This document shows, one piece after another, positions 35,459-43,118 of a stretch of 64,000 nt of DNA. The translations under genes and the position numbers were made by a program. Source of the DNA: Pseudoxanthomonas japonensis (GTDB taxonomy: Bacteria; Pseudomonadota; Gammaproteobacteria; Xanthomonadales; Xanthomonadaceae); NCBI RefSeq assembly GCF_010093445.1, contig NZ_PDWW01000004.1, positions 1-64,000 on the forward strand. Reading direction: 5' to 3'. Under the pieces are notes generated by a model, which worked only from the letters and a program-made list of their open reading frames with translations, had not been told where the DNA came from and did not search any database. Positions within the stretch are counted from its first letter, which is position 1; every line of letters begins with the position of its first letter.

Positions 35459-36747
35459 CCCGCCGCGACCACCTTGAAGGCCTCGCGAGCGGCGGCCAGC
35501 GTCGCCTCGATCACGTCCGGCGTGTGCGCGCTGGACATGAAGCCGGCTTCGAATGCCGACGGGGCCAGGTACACGCCCCGCTCCAGCATGGCGTGGAAGA
35601 AGCGGTTGAACGCCGCGGTGTCGCAAGCCACGGCCTGTGCGTAGGTGTCGACCTGCTGGTCGGTGAAGAACAGGCCAAACATCGCGCCGACGCGCGTGGT
35701 GGTCAGCGGGACGCCGGCCTCGCGCGCGGCCGCTTCCATGCCGTCGCACAGCGTCGCCGTGGCGGTGGCAAGGCCGTCGTGGAAACCGGGCGCCTGGATC
35801 AGGTCCAGCATCGCCAGGCCCGCGGCCATCGCCACCGGATTGCCGCTCAGCGTGCCGGCCTGATAGATCGGGCCGGCCGGCGCGATCTGCTGCATCAGCT
35901 CGCGGCGGCCACCGTAGGCGCCCACCGGCATGCCGCCACCGATGATCTTGCCGAACGTGGTGAGATCCGGGGTGATGCCGTAATGCGCCTGTGCGCCGCC
36001 GAGCGCGACGCGGAAGCCGGTCATCACTTCGTCGAAGATCAGCAGCGCACCGTGCTGCGTGCACAGGTCGCGCAGGTGCTGCAGGTAGCCCTCGCGCGGC
36101 GGCAGGCAGTTGGCGTTGCCGACCACGGGTTCGATGATCAGGCAGGCGATCTCGCCGCCAAACTGTTCGAACAGCTGTGTCGCACCTTCGAAGTCGTTGT
36201 AGCTCAGTGTCAGCGTCAGTTCGCTGAGGCCAGCCGGCACGCCGGGCGAGGTCGGCACGCCCAGCGTCAGCATGCCGCTGCCGGCCTTCACCAGGAACGA
36301 GTCGCCGTGGCCGTGGTAGCAGCCTTCGAACTTGACGATGCGGTTGCGCCCGGTGGCACCACGCGCCAGACGGATCGCCGACAGCGTGGCCTCGGTCCCG
36401 GAGTTGACCATGCGCACCATCTCGCACGACGGCACCAGCCGCGTGATGGTCTCCGCCATGGTCACTTCGGCGGGGCAGGGTGCGCCGTACGACAGCCCGT
36501 TCTGGATGGCGTTCTGCACCGCATCGCGCACGGCGGGGTGGTTGTGGCCGACGATCATCGGGCCCCACGAGCCGACGTAGTCGATGTAGCGGTTGCCGTC
36601 GACGTCGTGCAGGTACGCGCCATCCGCGCGCTGCACGAAGAACGGCTCGCCGCCCACCGACTTGAACGCGCGCACCGGCGAATTGACGCCGCCGGGCAGC
36701 AACTGCTGGGCGCGGGCGAAGAGGGCGTGGGACTGGTCGTGGTTCAT
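35455..36747 (-). CDS. hemL: glutamate-1-semialdehyde 2,1-aminomutase
   Basis: A 430-residue PLP enzyme making 5-aminolevulinate in the C5 heme pathway. PLP-lysine is Lys267 ([12 protein letters not shown]), and the gating loop and GSA motifs are intact ([32 protein letters not shown]). N terminus [20 protein letters not shown] is standard, so start 36747 was taken rather than an upstream start inside a REP. HAD hydrolase gene follows in an overlap; REP pair and thiE lie upstream. Confidence 0.96.
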   Translation of the reverse strand: MNHDQSHALFARAQQLLPGGVNSPVRAFKSVGGEPFFVQRADGAYLHDVDGNRYIDYVGSWGPMIVGHNHPAVRDAVQNAIQNGLSYGAPCPAEVTMAETITRLVPSCEMVRMVNSGTEATLSAIRLARGATGRNRIVKFEGCYHGHGDSFLVKAGSGMLTLGVPTSPGVPAGLSELTLTLSYNDFEGATQLFEQFGGEIACLIIEPVVGNANCLPPREGYLQHLRDLCTQHGALLIFDEVMTGFRVALGGAQAHYGITPDLTTFGKIIGGGMPVGAYGGRRELMQQIAPAGPIYQAGTLSGNPVAMAAGLAMLDLIQAPGFHDGLATATATLCDGMEAAAREAGVPLTTTRVGAMFGLFFTDQQVDTYAQAVACDTAAFNRFFHAMLERGVYLAPSAFEAGFMSSAHTPDVIEATLAAAREAFKVVAAG

Positions 36748-36777
36748 GGGAGTTCCAGAAAGGGGGAGATTTGCGCT

Positions 36778-36842
36778 GTGGGAGCGACGTAAGTCGCGAT
36801 GAACCACCGTCGGCCCATCATCGCGACTTACGTCGCCCCCAC
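36778..36842. repeat. paired REPs, GTGG-headed variant
   Basis: Copies at 36778-36800 and, inverted, 36820-36842 read GTGGGAGCGACG then TAAGTCGCGAT; the right copy has one CCC-for-CTC change. Only 19 bp separate them, so they could form a long cruciform between thiE and hemL. Confidence 0.8.
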
Positions 36843-36848
36843 AACGCA

Positions 36849-37487
36849 TCAGGCGCCCGCGAAGGCTTGCCGGTACGCCTTCGCAGCAGCCAGCGGGTCA
36901 GGCGCCTCGAATACGCCGCCGATCACGGCGACCAGGTCGGCGCCGGCGGCCACCAGCGGGCCCATATTGTCGGGCGTTATGCCGCCTATCGCCACCCGCG
37001 GGACCCCCAATACTGCTGCTGCGGCCAGCAGCGCCGGCGTCGCGCGCCGCGTGGTGACCTTGCTGGTGGTCGGGAAGAAGGCGCCGAAGGCCACGTAGCT
37101 GGCGCCCGCCGCCACCGCGCGCTCGGCCAGCGCTACGTCGTCGTAGCAAGACGCGCCGACGATGGCCAGCGGTCCCAGCAAGGCACGCGCGGCCGCGATA
37201 TCGCCGTCGTCTTCGCCGAGGTGAACGCCCGCGGCGCCCACGTCGGCGGCGAGGGCGGCATCGTCGTTGATGATGAGCGGGACGCCGGCCTGCGTGCACA
37301 GTGCCTGCAAGGCCGCGGCCTGCGCATGGCGAAGACCGGCATCCGCGCCCTTCTGCCGGTACTGCAGCCAGGTGGCATGCGGCAACACGGCGGACACGCG
37401 CGCCAGCAGGCGCGAGGTGTCCGTTTCCTCCGGCGTAATCAGGTACAGCCCGCGGGCAGGGCGGACGGACGGCGGCAGCGAGGTCAT
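36849..37487 (-). CDS. thiE: thiamine phosphate synthase
   Basis: A 212-residue TIM-barrel enzyme joining the HMP-PP and thiazole phosphate moieties of thiamine. Landmarks: [35 protein letters not shown], and the phosphate-binding [11 protein letters not shown] and AIGGITPDN. No TPP riboswitch was seen upstream. Start 37487 was chosen by the common N terminus. It is divergent from the rubredoxin gene by 65 bp. Confidence 0.94.
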   Translation of the reverse strand: MTSLPPSVRPARGLYLITPEETDTSRLLARVSAVLPHATWLQYRQKGADAGLRHAQAAALQALCTQAGVPLIINDDAALAADVGAAGVHLGEDDGDIAAARALLGPLAIVGASCYDDVALAERAVAAGASYVAFGAFFPTTSKVTTRRATPALLAAAAVLGVPRVAIGGITPDNMGPLVAAGADLVAVIGGVFEAPDPLAAAKAYRQAFAGA

Positions 37488-37552
37488 CGATGAACTTCCG
37501 GTGCGCGGGCGGCGATGGGACAATGGCCGCTCCTTCCAGCCGGCATTATCCG

Positions 37553-37744
37553 ATGACCGACGCCACCGACACCATGTTCCGCACCTGGATGTGCGTGGTC
37601 TGCGGTTTCATCTATGACGAGGCGGACGGACTGCCGGAGGAGGGCATCGCCCCCGGCACGCGGTGGGAGGATGTTCCGGACGACTGGACCTGCCCGGATT
37701 GTGGCGTGGGCAAGGACGATTTCGAGATGGTGGAGCTGGATTGA
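37553..37744 (+). CDS. rubredoxin
   Basis: A 63-residue electron carrier with one Fe(Cys)4 site: Cys14/Cys17 ([13 protein letters not shown]) and Cys47/Cys50 (CPDCGVGK). The spacing and the aromatic residues (Tyr21, Trp38, Trp45, Phe55) match classical rubredoxins of the alkane-hydroxylase-partner type. No hydroxylase or reductase gene is nearby. A REP pair follows it. Confidence 0.96.
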   Translation: MTDATDTMFRTWMCVVCGFIYDEADGLPEEGIAPGTRWEDVPDDWTCPDCGVGKDDFEMVELD

Positions 37745-37753
37745 GCTGTGGTT

Positions 37754-37818
37754 GTGGGAGCGACGTAAGTCGCGATGGCGGTCCCGCGAGGCTTCATCGC
37801 GACTTACGTCGCTCCCAC
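37754..37818. repeat. paired REPs, GTGG-headed variant
   Basis: Perfect inverted copies at 37754-37776 and 37796-37818 (GTGGGAGCGACG then TAAGTCGCGAT). The spacer is 19 bp, as in the pair at 36.8 kb, so these two pairs may be copies of one composite element. Confidence 0.85.
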
Positions 37819-37838
37819 GGATGCAGATGCATGCCGCA

Positions 37839-38687
37839 TCAATGCATCCGCGAGGTGCGCACCGCGTTGAGCTCCACCAGCTGCTCGCGCATCGCCGGGG
37901 CGTCGTTCGCTTCCGGCGACAGGTGCAGGTAGCGCGCAAGGTCGCGCTGAGCCCCTGCCTTGTAGTCCATCTTCAGGTAGGCCAGTCCGCGATCGCGCAG
38001 GGCATCGGGCTGGTCCGGCGTCAGCTTCAGCACGCGATCGGCGCTGCGCGCTGCGCGGTCCCATTCCTCGCGCTCGGCGTAGACGCCATGCAGGTTGCGC
38101 AGCGTGCGCACCAGGATCGCGCGCGGCGAGGCGGGATTGAGGATGTGCAGCAGTGCCGCATCGTCCGGCACGTCGCCGCCGAGATGCGGCTTGGCGCGTT
38201 CGCGCAGCTCGTCCACGCCAAGGGGCCGACCGCCGTTGAACGGATCCATCACCAGCAACCCGTCGTCCACCGGCAGCCGCACCAGGAAATGGCCGGGGAA
38301 GGACACGCCGTCCAGCGGTACGCCGAGCCGGTGCGCGACTTCCATCTGCACCATTGCCAGCGACACCGGATTGCCCAGCCGGCGCTCGAACACCTGGTTG
38401 AGGTAGCTGTTGCGCGGGTCGTAGTACTCGTCGTGGTTGCCGGTATAGCCGAGCTCGTCGAACAGGTGGCGGTTGATCGCGGCCATCTTCAGCGGCCACG
38501 GCTCGATGGTGCCGATCTCGTGCCGCAGGTGCTCGGCGTGGCTCTGGACCAGCGTGTCGTACAGGTCGGCGTCGAGGTCGGGGTACTCGTCGCGCGCGAT
38601 CAGCAGCGCGGTTTCCAGCAGCGGTACGGTGTCGTCCGCCTGGCTGGCCAACGCATTCCATTCCGGCAATGTCAGTCGATCCCCCAT
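37839..38687 (-). CDS. SirB1-like transglutaminase/TPR family protein
   Basis: A 282-residue protein of the SirB1 family. Residues 1-190 hold the transglutaminase-like domain (RLGNPVSLAMVQMEVAHRLGVPLDGVSFPGHFLVRL); the usual cysteine is replaced by Ser in NPVSLA, as in many family members. Residues about 195-270 have tetratricopeptide repeats (DRVLKLTPDQPDALRDRGLA). Function unproven; often found near kdsA or prmC, not here. ATG 38687 is preferred to a GTG two codons earlier. It does not obviously share a transcript with the DUF192 gene upstream. Confidence 0.9.
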   Translation of the reverse strand: MGDRLTLPEWNALASQADDTVPLLETALLIARDEYPDLDADLYDTLVQSHAEHLRHEIGTIEPWPLKMAAINRHLFDELGYTGNHDEYYDPRNSYLNQVFERRLGNPVSLAMVQMEVAHRLGVPLDGVSFPGHFLVRLPVDDGLLVMDPFNGGRPLGVDELRERAKPHLGGDVPDDAALLHILNPASPRAILVRTLRNLHGVYAEREEWDRAARSADRVLKLTPDQPDALRDRGLAYLKMDYKAGAQRDLARYLHLSPEANDAPAMREQLVELNAVRTSRMH

Positions 38688-38725
38688 GGCCACAGACTGC
38701 GGCCAATCGGCCGCACAATCAAGCC

Positions 38726-39172
38726 TCAGCGGACCGGCGGAATACCCTTGCCGAAGGTCATTTCCGCACCGTCCTGCAGCTTCAGCCGCTCGGCCTCGCC
38801 GGCATTGAGCTCCAGCACGTAACGGGCCGGCTGGTCGCTGGGATAGGACGGGCAGCGGTTGCCGCCGGAACAGGGCGGCACGTTGCGCTGCTGCGTCACC
38901 AGCTTGCGGTCGTTGTCGAAGTACAGGATGTCCAGCGGAATGCGGGTGTTCTTCATCCAGTACGCCTGCGGCTGCTCGTCCTCGTGGATGAAGAGCATGC
39001 CGGTGCCGGTCGCCAGTTCGTCGCGGAACATCAGCCCTCGCGCCCGCTCGGCATCGTCGTCCGCGATCTCGACCTTGAACCGCTCACCGCCCACTTCGAC
39101 CCAGGGGCCGCCGTTGGCGCAGGCGCTGAGGAGGAGGGTGACGGCGAGGACGGACCATGTTGAAAGGCGCAT
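38726..39172 (-). CDS. DUF192 family lipoprotein
   Basis: A 148-residue exported protein with a lipobox (LLSACANGG; Cys22). The DUF192 domain has ERARGLMFRDELATGTGMLF, the conserved YWMKNTRIPLDILYFD and VLELNAGEAERLKLQDG. It is a small beta-rich domain of unknown function. Start 39172 gives the shortest normal signal peptide. Confidence 0.92.
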   Translation of the reverse strand: MRLSTWSVLAVTLLLSACANGGPWVEVGGERFKVEIADDDAERARGLMFRDELATGTGMLFIHEDEQPQAYWMKNTRIPLDILYFDNDRKLVTQQRNVPPCSGGNRCPSYPSDQPARYVLELNAGEAERLKLQDGAEMTFGKGIPPVR

Positions 39173-39234
39173 GTCGGCATCCGGCATCGAAAGAACGCGT
39201 AGTGTAGCGCCGGGTTCCGCGGACGTGGCCGGGA

Positions 39235-39669
39235 TCAGCCCGCTTCCAGCCGCGCAGCGATGCGTTCGGCCACCTGCCGGTTGTCGCGGTAGTACGCCGC
39301 GTTGTCCGCGAGCGCCTGCCAGCGACGCTGGTCCTCCACATGATGGCGCAACTGGCGGATCACGCCGGGCATCAGCCGGCGTGTGCCGGCACCCTCCGCG
39401 CGCTGCGCGAGCTGCAGCAGATCCAGCAACAGCAGGATGCCGTCGTGGTTGCGGTCGGCCTGGTGTCGCGCGGCGAGGAGCAGGCGATCCAGGCCGGTGG
39501 GCGTCAGGCGGGCAAGTCCGGGATCCGCCAGGCTGTGGCCCGGATCGACCTGCAGCAGGTGCAGGGCGTCGTCGAGGGGTGCGCCGGACGATTCCCGCAG
39601 CGCGGGCTGCAGGTTCTGCGTGTCGTCGGGTGATGTCGGGGTATGGGTATCGCGATCCTTCGATGTCAT
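39235..39669 (-). CDS. hypothetical helical protein
   Basis: A 144-residue protein I do not recognise. It opens with a polar segment (residues 1-25), then HLLQVDPGHSLADPGLARLTP, a leucine-rich helix ILLLLDLLQLAQ, and a basic C-terminal helix. No signal peptide. A good promoter lies about 75 bp upstream, so the gene is probably expressed. It is divergent from a small DNA-binding protein gene, which may regulate it. Confidence 0.72.
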   Translation of the reverse strand: MTSKDRDTHTPTSPDDTQNLQPALRESSGAPLDDALHLLQVDPGHSLADPGLARLTPTGLDRLLLAARHQADRNHDGILLLLDLLQLAQRAEGAGTRRLMPGVIRQLRHHVEDQRRWQALADNAAYYRDNRQVAERIAARLEAG

Positions 39670-39742
39670 CGGAGTCGTCCTGTATCCGGGGATGGCATCG
39701 CGTGGATGAGCATCATCCCGCTCGTTTGCGCGATGCGCAGCC

Positions 39743-39771
39743 ACTCTATGAACTCAAAAAGTGCGCGTCAA
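39743..39771 (-). promoter_or_regulatory. sigma-70 promoter for the 144-residue gene
   Basis: Read on the minus strand: TTGACG at 39771-39766, a 17-bp spacer, and TAGAGT at 39748-39743. The region 39750-39800 is the most AT-rich of its neighbourhood. A rightward promoter for the HTH gene probably overlaps it but cannot be pinned down. Confidence 0.7.
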
Positions 39772-39821
39772 TTAACTCTGATAGTGAATAAGTGTGACTT
39801 CACGCCGCTAACGTGGCCGCC

Positions 39822-40211
39822 ATGGGCAACGAGCGCGAAAAATTCTCGCAACGGCTGGCGAATGCCATGCAGCAGGCGGGGTATGACGTGCGCCCGAAGG
39901 TGTTGTTCAACCTGTTCAACAGCCACTATCGCGGACGCTCGGTCACCTTCCAGACGACGTCGCGCTGGCTGGCGGGAAAGGCAATCCCGGCACAGGACAA
40001 GCTGCAGGTGATCGCCAGCGTGTTGGGTGTGGAACCCCATGCCCTTCGCTACGGCAGCTCTGCGAGATCGCGCGTGGCGGAGACGCAGGCGGTGTGGCCG
40101 GCGGGTGTGGGCAGCCGTGATCGCCACGTCATCGACGCCTTCCTGCGGCTGCCGCAGAGAAAGCGCGAGGTGGTCGGAGAACTCGTGAAGCTGCTCTCGA
40201 GCGAGGCATAG
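39822..40211 (+). CDS. small helix-turn-helix DNA-binding protein
   Basis: A 129-residue protein with an N-terminal lambda-repressor-like fold: MQQAGYDVRPKVLFNLFNSHYRGRSVTFQTTSRWLAGKAIPAQDKLQVIASVLGV resembles the HTH region of phage-type regulators in proteobacteria, with GRSVTFQTTSRWLAG as the recognition part. The C-terminal helix (DAFLRLPQRKREVVGELVKLL) could dimerise. It is divergent from the 144-residue gene, with 152 bp between them, and may control both. It is not obviously from a prophage. Confidence 0.75.
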   Translation: MGNEREKFSQRLANAMQQAGYDVRPKVLFNLFNSHYRGRSVTFQTTSRWLAGKAIPAQDKLQVIASVLGVEPHALRYGSSARSRVAETQAVWPAGVGSRDRHVIDAFLRLPQRKREVVGELVKLLSSEA

Positions 40212-40231
40212 GCGCGGGCTTCCGCCCGCGC
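40212..40231. terminator. hairpin between convergent genes
   Basis: An 8-bp stem (GCGCGGGC/GCCCGCGC) with a TTCC loop lies immediately after the HTH gene stop and before the rpiA end. There is no T tract, so rho-independent termination is uncertain. Confidence 0.45.
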
Positions 40232-40238
40232 ACGGCCA

Positions 40239-40889
40239 TCAGCGCAGCACGATGGGCGGTTCGCCGCCGACGATGACGATGTCCGCCGGACGGCGCGCGA
40301 ACAGGCCGACGCTGACCACGCCCGGAATCTGGTTGATCTCGCGTTCCATCGCCACCGGATCGGTGATCGACAGGTTGTGGATGTCCAGTACGACGTTGCC
40401 GTTGTCGGTGGTCACGCCGTCGCGCCACACCGGCTGGCCGCCGGTCATCGCCAGGATCGCGCGCGCCACCAGGCTGCGCGCCATCGGGATGACCTCCACC
40501 GGCAGCGGGAACCTGCCGAGCACCGGCACCTGCTTGCTCGGGTCGACGATGCAGACGAACTGCTTGCTGGCCTCGGCGATGATCTTCTCGCGCGTCAGCG
40601 CGGCGCCGCCGCCCTTGATCAGGCGCTTGTGCGGATCGCACTCGTCGGCGCCGTCCACGTACAGCGACAGCGTGCCGGTGTGGTTGAGGTCGAGCACCTC
40701 GATGCCGTGCTGCTTCAGGCGCGCCGTGCTCTGTTCCGAACTGGACACGGCCCCCTTGATGCGATCCCTGATGCCGCCCAGGGCATCGATGAAATAGGCC
40801 ACGGTGGAGCCGGTGCCGACGCCGACGATCATGCCGTCCTCGACGAACTCGATGGCCTTTTCGCCGGCCAGGCGCTTTGCTTCGCTCAT
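40239..40889 (-). CDS. rpiA: ribose-5-phosphate isomerase A
   Basis: A 216-residue isomerase of the pentose phosphate pathway. Landmarks are the phosphate loop [16 protein letters not shown], the [10 protein letters not shown] loop, the catalytic region DGADECDP with Asp84, and [12 protein letters not shown] (Lys97 and Glu106 in the usual numbering). Length is normal (about 215-220). It is transcribed leftward; a single REP of another family lies just upstream. Confidence 0.96.
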   Translation of the reverse strand: MSEAKRLAGEKAIEFVEDGMIVGVGTGSTVAYFIDALGGIRDRIKGAVSSSEQSTARLKQHGIEVLDLNHTGTLSLYVDGADECDPHKRLIKGGGAALTREKIIAEASKQFVCIVDPSKQVPVLGRFPLPVEVIPMARSLVARAILAMTGGQPVWRDGVTTDNGNVVLDIHNLSITDPVAMEREINQIPGVVSVGLFARRPADIVIVGGEPPIVLR

Positions 40890-40911
40890 GGGGTCATCTC
40901 GATGGGAAAAA

Positions 40912-40937
40912 GCATCGCGCCCATGGGGCGCTCCTAC
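40912..40937. repeat. single REP, CCATGG-type
   Basis: A 26-bp element whose minus strand reads GTAGGAGCGCCCCATGG then GCGCGATGC: GTAG head plus a GCGCCC/GGGCGC hairpin. The same family is found as a pair at 57.0 kb. Confidence 0.8.
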
Positions 40938-40947
40938 AGGCGTACGA

Positions 40948-41411
<464 letters not shown>

Positions 41412-41415
<4 letters not shown>

Positions 41416-42014
41416 GGCGGGGCGTCTACCAGGGAAGGTGAAGGGAGCAGGGTGTCGCGCTCGGTGCAGATCGCATCCAGTGGCACGTCCCAGGGCTGCG
41501 CGCCCAGCGCGTCGATGCGCTGCGCTTCGAAACCGACCCCGACCAGCCATGGCGGCGCGGGATGCTGCAGACGCGGCGCCAGGGTGCGGTCGTACCAGCC
41601 GCCCCCCATGCCGAGACGGTGCCCGGCGGCGTCGAAGCCCACCAGCGGCACCACGATCAGGGCCATGTCGGAGGCGGGCAGGCCGGAGCGCGGACCCACG
41701 TCCGGTTCCGGGATGCCGTAGCGGTTGGTGACCAGCTCGTCGCCCGGGCGCCATGGCGCGAAGCGCAGCGTCCCGTCGTCCGACAGCACCGGCAGGCAGT
41801 AGACCAGGCCCGGCGGCAGCCGCAGTTGCCAGCTGTGCAGGCCGATCTCGCCATCCATCGCCCAGTAGCCGGCCACGTAGCCGGTGTCGGGGAAGAACGG
41901 CAGCGCGAACAGGCGCGTCGCCAGCGCATCCGCGCCGGCGATGCGCTCGGCGGCGGGCAGGGCGCGCCTGCGCGCACGCAGTTCGCGCCGCAGCGCATCG
42001 CGCCCGGCGGTCAT
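41412..42014 (-). CDS. 5-formyltetrahydrofolate cyclo-ligase
   Basis: A 200-residue enzyme of folate salvage that closes 5-formyl-THF to 5,10-methenyl-THF with ATP. The N-terminal basic helix (LRRELRARRRALP), the folate motif in VVPLVGFDAAG and the ATP loop GMGGGWYDRTL are present. It is downstream of 6S RNA, as in E. coli (zapA-ssrS-ygfA), and may be co-transcribed with the RNA precursor. Confidence 0.93.
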
Positions 42015-42215
42015 GGTGAACAGGGAGAAGGGAAAGGCATGCGCGAATTTTACGGCATGCGCACCGGGGTTGCCGGTGTGGGACCGCGGGAGCGGCGTCA
42101 GTCACGGCCCTGTGCGTCGGATCCCTCGTGCAGTCGGCTTCGTTTCGAAGTCATCCCGCTCAAGGGCGGGTGCAACAGGACCGGCCGGGTCGCGGCTGAT
42201 GCCGCTGCCGCGGGA

Positions 42216-42406
42216 AAAATACGTCCTCCGCCATACACGATGTTCGCGAAACGACCTTGAACCCGGGGTTCAAGTGGGAAGGTTGGGCAACCATCGGGCT
42301 TTCCGCTGCGAGGCAGACCTGCACTCCCGGTTACGTCACCATCCCGTGGTCGTCATTAAGGGACAAGGCGAATGTTTGCGCTCACTGTCGAGTACAGCAG
42401 AGGACG
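42216..42406 (-). ncRNA. ssrS: 6S RNA
   Basis: A regulatory RNA that binds sigma-70 RNA polymerase. Read on the minus strand, the 5' end CGTCCTCTGC can pair with GCGGAGGACG at the 3' end (42222-42230) to close the long hairpin, and a run of five T follows (42219-42215). Near the 3' end is CTTGAACCCCGGGTTCAAGG, nearly identical to the conserved 6S stem of E. coli. Length about 190 nt is standard. Position between zapA and the cyclo-ligase is the classic one. The exact ends are approximate. Confidence 0.92.
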
Positions 42407-42413
42407 CGAAGCC

Positions 42414-42441
42414 AGTATAGCGAGCGGAGATTTTTTGCCTA
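42414..42441 (-). promoter_or_regulatory. promoter of 6S RNA
   Basis: On the minus strand, TAGGCA (-35; 42441-42436), a 16-bp spacer and TATACT (-10; 42419-42414) precede the 6S 5' end by 7 bp. A poly-T run at 42431-42436 on the plus strand lies in the spacer/-35 area. Confidence 0.75.
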
Positions 42442-42490
42442 GCCCGTTCGTCGGCGGATTCAGTAGGCAGTCGGTGACATGTGCACGCCG

Positions 42491-42787
42491 TTACGGCGCG
42501 CCGAGTGCGCCATCGAGCTTGCGATGCAGATCCTGCAGCGTGCGTTCGACCTCGCGGTTGCGCGCGTGCTGCTCGTCGCGCAGCTGCTGCAATTCGTGTG
42601 CCAGATTGAGCGCGGCCAGCACGGCGACGCGATCGACGGCGGCCATGCGGTTGCTGCCGCGCACATCGCGCATGCGGCTGTCGAGCAGCTTGGCGGCGGC
42701 CATCAGGCTGGAGCGTTCTTCCGGCGCGACGCCGACGGTGTACTCGCGGTCCAGGATATGGACGCTGACCGGTTCGTTGGCGCTCAT
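42491..42787 (-). CDS. zapA: cell division protein ZapA
   Basis: A 98-residue FtsZ-ring-associated protein. The globular part opens EPVSVHILDREYTVGV and continues SSLMAAAKLLDSRMRDVR; the C-terminal coiled coil is LAALNLAHELQQLRDE to the end. Length is normal. The ATG overlaps the stop of the coiled-coil gene upstream by 4 bp. The 6S RNA gene follows downstream. Confidence 0.94.
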   Translation of the reverse strand: MSANEPVSVHILDREYTVGVAPEERSSLMAAAKLLDSRMRDVRGSNRMAAVDRVAVLAALNLAHELQQLRDEQHARNREVERTLQDLHRKLDGALGAP

Positions 42788-43005
42788 GTGTGCTGCTCCA
42801 GCGACTTGAGGCGGCTGATCATCGCTTCCACGCGCGAGCGCGCCTGCTCGTTCTTGGCCAGCAGTTGCGAGCGTTCGCCGACCAGATGCTCCTGCTGCTG
42901 GCGCAGGCTGCGGTTCTCGTCCGTCAGGCGCTGGCAGCGGTCGGCCAGGTCCTGGATGCGCGTACTGAGCGCGCGCAGCTGGTCGAGGAGGTCGGCGGTG
43001 TCCAT
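42784..43005 (-). CDS. ZapB-like coiled-coil protein (TIGR02449 type)
   Basis: A 73-residue, almost entirely coiled-coil protein: heptads run from LLDQLRALSTRIQDLADRC to SRVEAMISRLKSLEQ. Small proteins of this type commonly precede zapA in gammaproteobacteria and are grouped as TIGR02449; a division-ring role like ZapB is likely by association. The start is at 43005; an earlier in-frame start would add only three residues. Confidence 0.88.
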   Translation of the reverse strand: MDTADLLDQLRALSTRIQDLADRCQRLTDENRSLRQQQEHLVGERSQLLAKNEQARSRVEAMISRLKSLEQHT

Positions 43006-43089
43006 GGCGGCCACGATAGGCAGGTGGTTGGCGGCTGGTCAAGGGCGCCCGGGCACGGGAACGGCGTCAGGCGCAATCCCGGGACGTCG

Positions 43090-43112
43090 ATCGCGACTGA
43101 CGTCGCTCCCAC
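43090..43112. repeat. single REP, GTGG-headed
   Basis: The minus strand reads GTGGGAGCGACG then TCAGTCGCGAT. It sits 6 bp after the stop codon of the GGDEF-EAL gene, without a partner. Confidence 0.75.
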
Positions 43113-43118
43113 ATGGCA

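Noticed and set aside
36748..36849. N-terminal extension of hemL
   Set aside because: It is translated REP sequence; the standard N terminus begins at 36747.
36849..37552. TPP riboswitch upstream of thiE
   Set aside because: The 65-bp gap to the rubredoxin gene is too short and lacks the THI-box motifs.
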